DNA from: Lasioglossum baleicum
Taxonomy: Eukaryota > Arthropoda > Insecta > Hymenoptera > Halictidae
NCBI RefSeq assembly: GCF_051020765.1
Contig: NC_134948.1
Span: 1,542,501-1,606,500, forward strand
DNA length: 64,000 nucleotides
Direction: 5' to 3'
The notes beneath the pieces are model-generated. The model did no database searches. It worked only from the letters and a program-made list of their open reading frames with translations, and was not told the origin of the DNA. Below, piece after piece: positions 45,455 to 55,364 of the stretch. Position 1 is the stretch's first letter, and every line of letters starts with the position of its first letter. The translations under genes were made by a program, and so were the position numbers.

Positions 45455-45611
45455 AGCCAGAAGGAGGATTATTGATTGGCTGCCTGTTGCTTTTAACCCT
45501 GCCACCTGACGCGGGTTCTACCACCACCCTATCCATCCATCGCCCCTTCTATGTCACCTTGCACACACGCTCCTTTCGCTGTCCGATCGGTAGCCTGCCA
45601 TTCCGTCGACC
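45455..45611. other. Spacer between two candidate frames
   Basis: GC-rich, no repeat. CCACCACCCTATCCATCCATCG is low complexity. Confidence 0.3.
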
Positions 45612-46046
45612 TTAACCGAATGTTGTTGCTTTGTTTTTCATCTGGCGGCGCGCGCGGCTAGCTATCTCGCCGGGCTGTGTAAACAGCCTTGAGAAGTTTG
45701 TCCCGGTGTCCCCGCTGGCTCGTTCGATTCTCATGGGTGAGCTGTTTGCATTCGTAACATCCGCTCCTGGGACATCGACGCCTTCGATTATTTCGACAGC
45801 TGTATCGAGTGGTCCTGCGATACATCCGCTCCCGTTGTGTTCCGAAATTCCTGCAGAGATATAGAGTACACCCCCTTCGATTAATCGTCGAACTTGTCTG
45901 CAGAGAGTTTGATTATGTTTGGTCGAGGAAGAATTTTTCATTTGTACGTACTCACAGCTGGTCCGCAAAGTCGCGCTGTTATTTTCCTGAAATATTTCCG
46001 ACAGCGCTGCACGTCTCCATAAATATCCGGGACGTTGTCGGCGCAT
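45612..46046 (-). CDS. Candidate protein or exon, 144 codons, unassigned
   Basis: It starts at an ATG and runs to a TAA. Codon choice over residues 50-135 has a strong purine-first pattern. The product there is balanced and protein-like (GGVLYISAGISEHNGSG; AVEIIEGVDVPGADV), ending in a basic tail. A good acceptor (CTCTCTGCAG, exon from 45897) and a good donor (CAGCT|GTGAGT at 45956) lie inside the N-terminal third. Joining them would shift the frame, so an exon starting at 45897 from some other upstream exon is more plausible than a local intron. No family is recognised. Confidence 0.28.
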   Translation of the reverse strand: MRRQRPGYLWRRAALSEIFQENNSATLRTSCEYVQMKNSSSTKHNQTLCRQVRRLIEGGVLYISAGISEHNGSGCIAGPLDTAVEIIEGVDVPGADVTNANSSPMRIERASGDTGTNFSRLFTQPGEIASRARRQMKNKATTFG

Positions 46047-46305
46047 CGGAGAAAATTGTCGGACGTCTGGCCGTCAAGCGTGATGCAGGGACATGACGTT
46101 GGGCTGTATATAGTCGGACGTGTCTGTTCGAGCGTACAGCTCGTCTCCTGAAGTTCTCTTTCGGTCCGAAAGCTCGGGTTAATAAGCTCTTGTCGTCGAG
46201 ACGATAAACATCGCTAAGTGATGGGCTCGTCCGCGCGTTAGGAGCGTCTCGTGTGTACTGAAGACAGCTTACTGTACCGTAAAACACGTGACAAGTACAC
46301 ACACG

Positions 46306-46306
46306 C

Positions 46307-46353
<47 letters not shown>
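46306..46353 (+). repeat. (AG)n microsatellite with ACAG interruptions
   Basis: About 48 bp of AG repeats, with ACAG breaks near both ends. Confidence 0.95.
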
Positions 46354-46354
<1 letters not shown>

Positions 46355-46359
46355 CATGT

Positions 46360-46965
46360 ACAATAACCACGATTTCAATTTTCTAAGGTGACAGCCTCGG
46401 CGAAATCATTCCACGCTGATTAAATTCGGCCACGGTTGTACGACACGGGATGTCCATTTCAAAAGATAACGTTGCGACACCATAAATCTCGCGCGGGCTA
46501 TTCGAATGCTGTATGCGAGAGGGGATACCGGCGGGACCGTAATTGAATTTTTATCGACAAACCAGTCATCACTTTGGCGGTTACGATCAACCCGACGTAA
46601 AGCAGAAAAAGGAGGATAGCCGCACCGCTATATTGAAACTGCCACGGCGAGCGTACGTATTAACGCGTCCGTGTACCGTGCGACAGATGAGATTCCCCCC
46701 CCCCCCCATCCGGAAATAGAGGACATTACTTTATCGTGCACCAGTTTCTCTCTTTGTATGTATAATATTTTATTTTTCCTTAGCCGCAATTCCTGCAACC
46801 CCACCAATTGGATTCCTCCATTTCACCGGAGAAATGCACTTCCAATTCATTTCAGTTCACTTTACTGCACCAGAAGCGCGCGCGCGGTTCAGTCGGGTCC
46901 GAGGAACTCGAATAAATTTCCTCCCCCGGTTATTCTAAGTGCTCGGCATTGCTTTAACCTCATCC
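46360..46965. other. No supported gene; poly-C run at 46695-46707
   Basis: A 174-codon plus frame (46671-47195) starts without ATG and passes through the C run. No motif. Confidence 0.35.
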
Positions 46966-46969
46966 GTTA

Positions 46970-47400
46970 CCGGTCCCCAAAGTTCAAGAAAATATATCGA
47001 AACTTTTCTTTGGCTTTCGACGGCCGACGAAGCTTCGAATTTTCAAATCCGAAAGCTCGTACAGCTGCCACGCAGGGTAGCAAAGCTTCGGCGAGAGTTT
47101 CCAAAGCTGCTTTGGTTGCGCCGAGCTTTCACGATTCCGAAAGCTTCAGCGGAAGTTGGCAACTTTTTCAAATTTGTCTGGTACCGAGTTTCTAGAGCTT
47201 GTAGAAGGTTCAAAAAGTTTCTCAAGTTCCAAAATACCCGGAAAATGTTGCCAATAGTGCATCAAGTTCCCGAAGCTCCGAAAGCTTCCTCAGGTACCCA
47301 ACTTTCAAAAGTCTCCAAGCCTTTCCTAAGCTGCCGCGAATCGTCTACCCCAAACTTTCCGAGACTTTCCCCACGATTCCGAAATTGTGAAAATCCTGTG
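46970..47400. repeat. Degenerate short-word repeat rich in AAGTTTCC and GAAAGCTTC
   Basis: Words such as CCGAAAGCTTC, TTTCCAAAGCTG, CAAAGCTTCGGCG and CTCCGAAAGCTTCC recur every 20-40 bp. Similar words return at 48285-48330 and 48960-49040. The pattern looks like an ancient simple array. Frames of up to 174 codons across it probably result from the repetition. Confidence 0.4.
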
Positions 47401-47404
47401 CACT

Positions 47405-48345
47405 GGTCTAACCCCTTTGAACATTTCCCCTGATATTTCTATGCTCCCTTATCACCCGGGATCCCTCAAGTTTCTCACTTGCCATATCATGTCGCTTGAA
47501 CGCTCTAGAAATTCCCCGAGCGTTTCATCCCTTATCGTGGCCACTGACCGATACCAGCATGGTTCTGGTGGCCCTGACAACGGTGTCCGACAGACCTTGG
47601 CTAGGAGAAGTATCATCTGACGATAAGGGGTGGTTGTAGGGGCCAGATTTAGCTACGGGATGGTTAGGGGATGCGATTGTAAGGCGTTAGACCTAAATCC
47701 ACCCTCCCTTGACATCAAGCTCGTGTTTCACACGGAAACCCGTCCATATTGGCTCTGGACAGTCTTCTTCAGCCATGTCCTCATCCCTGAACTTGATCAA
47801 CACTTTCAGCTGATAGTTCAGGGTATGGTGGTGGTAGTGAACATAGTCTGGGCAAAAGAGAAACATTATTTGTCTAGCTTCCACTGTAATTCCATGTCAC
47901 CCCACGAACTTTTTCGAGGGGATTGAAGTGCTCGTAATTTCTTTTTAGAAAGCGCTCTATCTCTATCTCTGAATTCATGGTCTAGCGTCCCCGATAACGT
48001 TTGACCTATCACGAAGACACCTTCGAGCATAATCAAAGGCCTTATCGGGTCTCTGCGAAACCGGGCTCGGTTTCTCGAAATCCTCATGAATCATGCACCA
48101 GCCTGCCCCTAACTAGATAAAACCAGCCCCCAGGAGCGACTAGCTCTGTGTTCGACGCTCCGACGCTTTTCATCTGCGCCCCTGACGAATATCTTACCGG
48201 GAACATCGCCGTTTCTTTGAGTGAACTCCCATGATCGAAGTCGATCCGTTCAAGTACGTACACATAAAAATAATCTTAAAAGTTTCCGAATTTCCTAAAG
48301 CTTCAGGAAAAGGGTCAGGCAGGATCTAAAGCTGAAGGAAAGGGC
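47405..48345. other. No recognised feature
   Basis: A 98-codon plus frame (47630-47926) without motif, overlapped by minus frames. Otherwise unstructured. Confidence 0.35.
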
Positions 48346-48349
48346 CGTG

Positions 48350-48536
48350 CAAACTTTTATGTCGTGTTCAAGCGATTCGAACACCGGTATAATCATGGCA
48401 CTCAAAGTCGTTCGGTGCCGTCGTTGTAAATTGTATGGAAAAGGGTCGGAAACTGAAGCTGACGCGGGATTCGAACTAATTTAATAGTTTACGTAAGCGA
48501 AGACAGCTGCACGACAAAGACCATTAGTTAGAAACA
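48350..48536 (-). mobile_element. Possible tRNA-derived SINE, minus strand
   Basis: Read on the minus strand, AGTTCGAATCC matches the tRNA B box at 10 of 11 positions. A loose A-box-like TGGTCTTTGTCGTGCAGC lies about 48 bp upstream. A non-tRNA body follows. The A box is poor and no tail or target duplication was found. Confidence 0.3.
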
Positions 48537-48622
48537 GGAGTTTGCGGGACGTGGAGCTCGCTTAAAGTTAATTTAACTTCTCCCCCACGCTGCGACGATT
48601 CTTTGGCCGAGCTAATGGAACG

Positions 48623-48626
<4 letters not shown>

Positions 48627-48659
<33 letters not shown>
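48627..48659 (+). repeat. (CT)16 microsatellite
   Basis: Uninterrupted CT dinucleotides. The opposing frame reads Arg-Glu repeats and is an artefact. Confidence 0.96.
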
Positions 48660-48661
<2 letters not shown>

Positions 48662-48664
48662 ACG

Positions 48665-49390
48665 GAGCCCTGGTTTAATATCGATATGTAACCTACGGGA
48701 GATCTGCACCATCTTAACCATTTTTTCTCAGAGAAAACAAGAAACAGGCATTTCAATTAAAGTTAATGTTTCGCAGTGAAACAGATTCTGCAACAACGCC
48801 CTGAAAACGAATCCGGAAATATTTTCAGTGCGAAATTCGAACCGCGAAGCCACCCAATATTATAAAGATTTGATACCCGAATGATGTATGTGCTTCATAA
48901 AAAGTATTCGATTACTTGGTTGTATTTTAAGAGATGCGCAGCATCCAGCAGACTCCAAACGTTGCTGGAAAAGTCCACAAGGTATCAAAGCTTTGGGGAA
49001 GGGACTTGCAGATCCTGAAGCTCGGAAAAGCTTCTGCAAGATTGAATGGGTCCGCTAATTGCAGCATTGACTGAAAATTGGAAGTGGCCAAGATGAAATA
49101 GAGTCTGGCAATCCGAAATGGAAGAAGGAAGTGGTTTCGTCCGTCGATTATGACTATTCCTGGTAACCAGAGAAGCCGATATGGCTGTTCAATCTGGCGG
49201 AATAGTTGCGGACACGGTCTGACATTACTCGAATGGCGCATAATCGTTAGCAAATCGTAGAGTCGAGTCGACGAGGCTGCCAGCCGTGAAAGAGCAGCCC
49301 GCGGAGATAGTCGTGGGGTCGATATACGAAGGAACGCTTGCGCGGTTTGCCTTTCGTCCTCTGTTCTGCACTAATATCGTGAGTTATCGG
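48665..49390. other. No recognised feature
   Basis: A 108-codon minus frame (48927-49253) overlaps the GAAAGCTTC-type words and has no motif. Confidence 0.35.
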
Positions 49391-49393
49391 TCG

Positions 49394-50420
49394 TTAAGGG
49401 TGTAGACTCGTTTTTCCAGATGCGCAAGGGCGCGGGATGCCCGTACTTATTTCTCAATAATGCAAAGATGGGGCTTTTCTGTAGTCAAAAGTGCTAGATA
49501 AAAGATCAAACGAGGCCTTGATCACCTTCAAAAGTCCTATTTTTACGTTTACGTGGCGTAATTTCTATTATTCGGCAGCATTTTGAAAATAGCTACACAA
49601 AGGAGCATAACTGATTCAACACACTTTAAATCAGAATAGCTTTTTTATGAATGGACCAAACGACTTCAATTTCTCTGTAAGGCTAGAAGAATTAGTTTGG
49701 TAAATGTCGTCTAAAAAATATTTTGGAAAAATGCATTTGGACGGAATTGCCAAAAAAACATAGTAAAAATTGATTTTCACTACTTTTTTAGCTGGGCCAA
49801 TAACGAAAATTTAAAAGATTTGTTTGGTCAACTCGTATAAATAATATACGCTCTGAAGATTTCATTGAAATTGCTTAATTAGTTTACGAATTACAAACGA
49901 TCAAAAATGATAAAACTTGCCACTTTATGGTACACTACAAATTACCACTTTTGAACGTTTATAATTACCAATTAACTAATTTCAATGAAATATTCAGAGC
50001 GTATATCATTTATACGAGTTGACCAAACACATCTTTTAAATTTTCGTTATTGGCCCAGCTGAAGAAGTTGTAAAAATCCATTTTTACTATTGTCTTTCAC
50101 AATTCCGTCCAAATGTATTTTCTCAAAATATTTTTTAGACGTCATTTACTAAACTAATTCTTCTAGCCTAACAGAGAAATAGAAGTCGTTTGGTCCGTTC
50201 GTGAAAAAGTTATTCTGGTTTAAAGTGTGTTGCATGCTCCCGAAATAATGCAAATTACGCCTCGTATACGTAAAAATAGGATTTTGAGGGCGATGGCGGC
50301 TTAGATTGATCTTTTATCTAGCGCTTATGGCTACTGACAAACCCCATCTTTGTATTATCGAGAAATGAGAAGGCGCATCCCGCACCCTTGCAATCCTGGA
50401 AAAACGAGTGTACCCCCTAA
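49394..50420. mobile_element. Large outer inverted repeat enclosing a fold-back element
   Basis: The outer arms 49394-49602 and 50240-50420 pair in reverse complement with about 80 percent identity by eye. Shared phrases are ACTCGTTTTTCCAG, CGCTAGATAAAAGATCAA (or GTGCTAGATAAAAG), TCCTATTTTTACGT and GGCGTAATTT. The inner block 49603-50239 is the same fold-back element as at 33.2 kb. Either that element inserted into the centre of an older palindrome, or this is a longer family member with extended arms. It is non-coding. Confidence 0.75.
49603..50239. mobile_element. Fold-back transposon, copy B
   Basis: The 637-bp palindrome starts GAGCATAACTGATTCAACAC and ends with the complement of GAGCATGCAACACAC. 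It is longer than copy A because it retains the paired segments around GGCCAATAACGAAAATTT and TTTTCGTTATTGGCCCAG. It has no coding frame. Confidence 0.82.
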
Positions 50421-50424
50421 CATA

Positions 50425-52810
50425 AAACTGCCCCCAGGAACGTGCCGAATCGACGATCGACTGTGCCGTGTTTTACAGGGTTTCTTGCCATCAAGAATGT
50501 TTATTGCAGCCTGGTAAAGTCGATGGATGTTGTCCACCTACGCCACTTCGCACAGCTTCGGAACAATAGAAAATGTTGTAATTTATTAATCACAGTGTGT
50601 CTCGGTTTCACCGGTGGCTTTTTCAACGGTTGTTACGATTGTCAATGCGAGAGAGCCCTGCGACTTTTAATTCCGCTAATCACACGAGCACACTTCCTTG
50701 TTAAATCGTGCACAGGTGCGTCGAGTTTACCGTGCTGTTCTATTTGGCGTTTATCTCGAGACGAGAGTTTCGCAAATTTGCACAGCAGCTCGAGGGGACC
50801 GTCAGCCATGGAAGAGAGATTGTTTGGATGGGTAATCTATCACGTTTTCCGATTAACTTTCCTCAGCCTGCTACCCCGTGCGTACCGCTTGACCGTTTTT
50901 ATCCTTTCGCTAGAGGGATATTGCATTCGCCGCGCGATATTTCTCCCATTGTTCTATCATTGATACTGATTGATTGCCGGAGGGGGTGGTCGACCGTGTG
51001 GCCTGACCGTTCGGGGCCACTTCGCCATTTCTTCCCTGTAAAACTAGAAAAGCTTTCATTGCAAACTTTTCGGGTATATATTTGCACGTATCTTGGCCAC
51101 GTGCACAAATTTCTTTGATCCAGAAAAAATCAAAATTGAGTCCGTGCGACGCGATTAAGTATGACTGGTGAAGAAACGAAATATCCTAAGATTTATTGGG
51201 TGGATTGTTTTGAAATTCGGTGTGTACGTCAAGTACACCTATCGCTAAGGTATCACGAGTTTGTGAAAATAATTTTTTGTCCCAATTTTACAAGAACGGC
51301 CGTTTTCGTAATCTCGTGTCGGTTTTGTTGAAATTTGTGCGAAAGTGTGGCGAAGTATCTGCCGGAGCTGCGCACAAAATTTCAAGTGAATCGGTTGACT
51401 AGATGCGGAGCTATCGTGCCCCGAGTTCGACAAAAGCGGATCGTGGAAAAATTCTCTCGAAAGAAGCCTAAGCCTAACCGTATCTGCAGTATTTTCGCAA
51501 TTTTATCACCGCCAAGCATTGCACGCACTTCCTCGTGAAAAGTAGGTCAGATTATTCCCCGTGCTTCCGACTGCATCGCGGGCGCATCTTACGCGTTTAG
51601 CTCTCGAGGCTCTGCATCCCTCGAAGCGATAGCGCTATCGACTCGAAACAAAGCTTGTTGTCGAGCGAATCGGTCCTTAAAATTGCACGAAGCCTTGTCG
51701 ACCGGCTCCTCTACAATGCGAAGAGGAATTTGTACTCCATCAAGACGGTTCCGCCAACTTGTATTAATTTGTCAATTTTTAATTCACTCCCGGGCTTATC
51801 GTGAATTTAATCCGGCGGGCAGGAACGGCGTTTGCTATGGCTCGGAAATGCAATTCCGATTCTGAAATATGCATGCAAATGGAAACATTAATTTGAACGT
51901 TGGAATTCAACAGTAACAAAAGTTCGGTGAGATTATAAAATAATTAGGATACTAAAAGACCCGTGAACTCTGTGATTCGTAAAATATATTTTCGCTCCGT
52001 TCGAATATATTATGCAGATTGCGTACGGATGCTGGTAGCCATAGGTCGCGCGACGTATTATTGAAATTTAAGCCGCGGCATTACATTGTACTAATAATGC
52101 CCGCGTTATTTCCAAGTGAAATAGGTATAGCTTGTTTCTCCATTACAGATAATCGGTTGCGCGTTAATGTCCGGACAATTTATAATCACTGGGACATTAG
52201 CAAAAACTCAATGCACTTGTCAATTATTGTCTCGCTTAATGTTACGCGTGTCACTCCCCCGCTGCAAGCTTCCAGTCCGTTTGGTAATAATGTCGAACAA
52301 TTTTATCACAGTCGAAAGCGCGCACCACTCTGCAATTCAATGCGCATTGTTACCGTTGTTTTCCGCGGGATTATCGCGACACACACGTTCTAATTATAAT
52401 ATGAAAATACCGCGGGTGAAAAGCTTCGCAAATATCGTGGAAATAAAAGGTTCGCCTCGCGGAGGTCGTTCGGTGTTCCAAGTCAATAGAACTAGTCGGT
52501 GAACCGCGGGCTTCTCGTGTAATGCATTTCCGTCTAGAGTTTCAGACTATAGATAACTCGAATTATAACCTGTTTAGTAATAAGAGATCTCAGGTTCCTC
52601 GTTTAAAACAGATTTACCACGAACCGCCGACTGCGAATACCTCTGAATGCTGTTTGAAGACTAGGATAATTACTCCCGTTACTATTTCCACCTGGGGGAT
52701 CCAACGCTGGAATGAAACACAGCGCAACCGGCGCTCGCCAATTGAAAATAAAGGGCTCTCCCGGAAATCATTTCCGTGTGTTAAACTGCAAAGAAAATTT
52801 ATCCGAAGGA
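50425..52810. other. No supported gene
   Basis: The longest frame (173 codons, 50442-50963, plus) overlaps a 136-codon plus frame and a minus frame. It is rich in Cys and Leu without a domain. Two overlapping frames of 111-124 codons at 52.0-52.5 kb and one of 139 codons at 52.5-52.9 kb likewise lack motifs. Confidence 0.35.
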
Positions 52811-52813
52811 TTA

Positions 52814-54009
52814 CACTGTCCAACACCAAATTTGATTTCAATATACTGTTGGGTCCTTCTTATAGAGTTTTTTGCGCTGATTCCGAATCTGATTTTAATT
52901 TTTTTCCTATACGTCCAGTTTTTGAGAAAATGGAGTTTTAAAAAAAGACATATTTTTCAACTTTAAACAAATATTGCGATGTTATTATAAAAGATATTGA
53001 ATTGTTGTTTACAGCAAAAGATTCTGTAGACTTTCCCGAATACAGTGATATCCAATATTAATACATTATGATTGTTTAAACATGTTTAAACAATGATTAA
53101 AGACGGAGATGCACCACTTTTGCACCAATTTTTGCGGATATTTTCTTATTTTTGCGGATACATATAATATATGTATTTTAGTAGTGTATTATATCTGAAT
53201 AGTGTACACATATATATTAGCATTGTAAATAGTGTAATAGTGTAGTGTGTGAATAAATTATTATTTTGTTACAAAAGGTATTTTTTGTATTAAATATACT
53301 ATAAACGAGAGACTAACATTAAAAAATACATAAAATAATTTATACAGAATAAATATACTAATATATAATAAATAACAATAATATAACATTTAATAAAATA
53401 TTACATTTAAGTAAGCTGACATAATTGCGCGCTTATAGCCACGCGCCGTTTCACCGCAGCGCGCCGCGCCGTATCCCGACGAACGACCGCGCTAGTGGAA
53501 GAGCACCACTGGCGTCAACGCATGTCGGGCGAAGATATTTTGCTTTCTGGTTCGGTAAAAACGTCGACCATGCAAACTTCACAGGGGGGTTTCTCAAGAT
53601 AAAAGTCTGCTCTTTCGCGTGGTATAGTTCAATTTTTCGCTGGACCCTTATTTTTTGAGATAAATTCGAAAATATCCGCAAAAATTGGTGCAAAAGTGGT
53701 GCATCTCCGTCTTTAATCATTGTTTAAACATGTTTAAACAATCATAATGTATTAATATTGGATATCACTGTATTCGGGAAAGTCTACAGAATCTTTTGCT
53801 GTAAACAACAATTCAATATCTTTTATAATAACATCGCAATATTTGTTTAAAGTTGAAAAATATGTTTTTTTTTCAAAGCCATGATTTTCAAAAACTGGAC
53901 GTATAGGGAAAAAATTAAAACCAGATTCAGAATCAGCGCAAAAAACTCTATAAGAAGGACCCAACAGTATATTGAAATCACAAAAAAAGTTGAAATTTGT
54001 TGGACAGTG
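52814..54009. mobile_element. Long-inverted-repeat transposon, CACTG ends, TTA duplication
   Basis: A 1,196-bp element beginning CACTGTCCAAC and ending with its complement GTTGGACAGTG, flanked by TTA on both sides (52811-52813 and 54010-54012). The arms (52814-53145 and 53668-54009) are almost identical. The innermost 200 bp of each appear free of differences, apart from short indels further out. Each arm holds the perfect 24-bp palindrome centred on GTTTAAACATGTTTAAAC. CACTR ends with a 3-bp duplication fit the CACTA (EnSpm/CMC) superfamily; Harbinger, which targets TTA, is an alternative. No transposase is present. Confidence 0.78.
53146..53667. other. Central spacer of the CACTG element, with a GC-rich core
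   Basis: The first half is AT-rich (TATA and TAGTGTA words). From about 53425 to 53530 it becomes GC-rich (ACGCGCCGTTTCACCGCAGC). This sharp change inside an AT-rich element suggests a captured or foreign fragment. Minus- and plus-strand frames of 77-89 codons cross it without recognisable domains. Confidence 0.4.
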
Positions 54010-54014
54010 TTATT

Positions 54015-54600
54015 CGCGTACACTTTTTTAACCCTTGGATTTTTAGATCCTCGCGTGTTTGAATCCTCGTGTTTGTGGACCCTCGAGACAGTTTTTATTG
54101 CTTTTTTGATAAGTCGGGGGACTGTAATTTCGTAGAATTTTTCAGAAGGCATGTTGACGCTCTTACATTCGTTCCTTTGTCGTCTTTGTCCCTATCCGCG
54201 GCACGACAAAATGCGAGAATATCCCGGTTCCGCCTTCAAACGAAATCCCTTTACTTTCATATTAATTTTCTTGGCTGCTTTGAGATGTCGTCGCTCGTTG
54301 CATTTTTATGCGGCGCCGTTCCACGCGACAAATCTTTACGCGCGACGGCATCTACAAGAATTGATGAGCCATGAAAGGAACGGAAGAAACCGACCGGCGA
54401 CTGGTTTTAATTAAGGGAACTGCTCTCCTTCCTCCCGTGTAACGCCGGAGCCTTTGAAGCCGCCGCTTGGAAAAATGCATTTCGCCCGCCCTCTGCATAA
54501 TAGTGTGCACTCACATGCATGTGTGCAGCAGACCTGCTTCAAATTACGTGGACTCCGGAGACTGTTGTAGAAAAAGCCCTTGAACTTTCGATTTTAAACA
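54015..54600. other. No recognised gene
   Basis: Begins with a reversed patch of CCAAGG-type repeat (54029-54085, ACCCTTGGATTTTTAGATCC). Otherwise frames of 84-101 codons without motif. Confidence 0.35.
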
Positions 54601-54619
54601 CGTCAGAGCGTCCGTAGCT

Positions 54620-55362
54620 ACGATGGTTTCGAACTCAAAGGCTTCGGCAAATCCCGGAAGTCCAGAGGTTCAAAAACCCAAGGTTCCGTTGATCCAAAAG
54701 GCTTAAAAAATCCAAGGGCTAAACAATTCAAGGCTAAGTAAACGTAGAAAATCCAAGGGTTTGAAAACATGCCGGGATCTAAAAATCAATTCAAAAATTC
54801 TAAAAATCCAATGTCAATCTTTGTGATGATTACTCTAACATGATTACTCTAAAATATTAAACATAGTCAACCTGGAGACATTATCTGATCGAAGAATATT
54901 ATCCAACCAGAGCTTTATTTTTAATTTGATAGATAATAATATAGATTGTCCCGCACTCCTCAGGCAAATCAATTTCTACGTACCTGAACGTGTTTTGAGA
55001 ACGAGAGCAGGATTTCAAGTACTTTTTTATAACGAATGTCCAGCTGCATCGATTGATGTGTTAAAAAATACCTCATTCCATTAAAAAAAAATGGTGACCT
55101 TCATATCTCTAAACAATACATAAAAACAAACATTTTTTTTTGGTATCGTATGAGACCCATTTTACCATTCAACTTTATTCTTCAGACATTTGACGTATCT
55201 TTAAAATCAACAGAGATATTCAAGGTGGTCAAGTTAGGTGAAAAATACCCTGTATAATAATAATAATAAAAATCCAAGGGTATAAGAGTGTGGTTCTAAG
55301 TTGCGAGGGTCCACAAACCCAAGATTTCAAAAATCCAAGGACCCGAGAGAATCTAATAATAA
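54620..55362 (+). repeat. Degenerate AATCCAAGG repeat split by an AT-rich insert
   Basis: Words such as AAAACCCAAGGTTCC, AAAAATCCAAGGGCT, GAAAATCCAAGGGTTTG and AAAATCCAATG run from 54620 to about 54800. They resume at 55268 (AAATCCAAGGGTATAAGAG) to 55360. The 460-bp intervening block ends in AATACCCTGTATAATAATAA, a common form of MITE terminus, but its left end is not identified. Confidence 0.5.
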
Positions 55363-55364
55363 TA

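Noticed and set aside
45898..45955. 58-bp intron inside the 144-codon minus frame
   Set aside because: Both splice sites look good, but removing the segment shifts the frame.
46671..47433. Two overlapping plus frames of 174 and 164 codons
   Set aside because: They start without ATG, cross a poly-C run and a degenerate short-word repeat, and overlap in different frames.
48524..48756. Arg-Glu repeat protein on the minus strand
   Set aside because: It is the CT microsatellite at 48627-48659 read in frame.
50442..50963. 173-codon plus frame rich in Cys and Leu
   Set aside because: It overlaps a second plus frame and a minus frame; no domain, signal peptide or splice context supports it.
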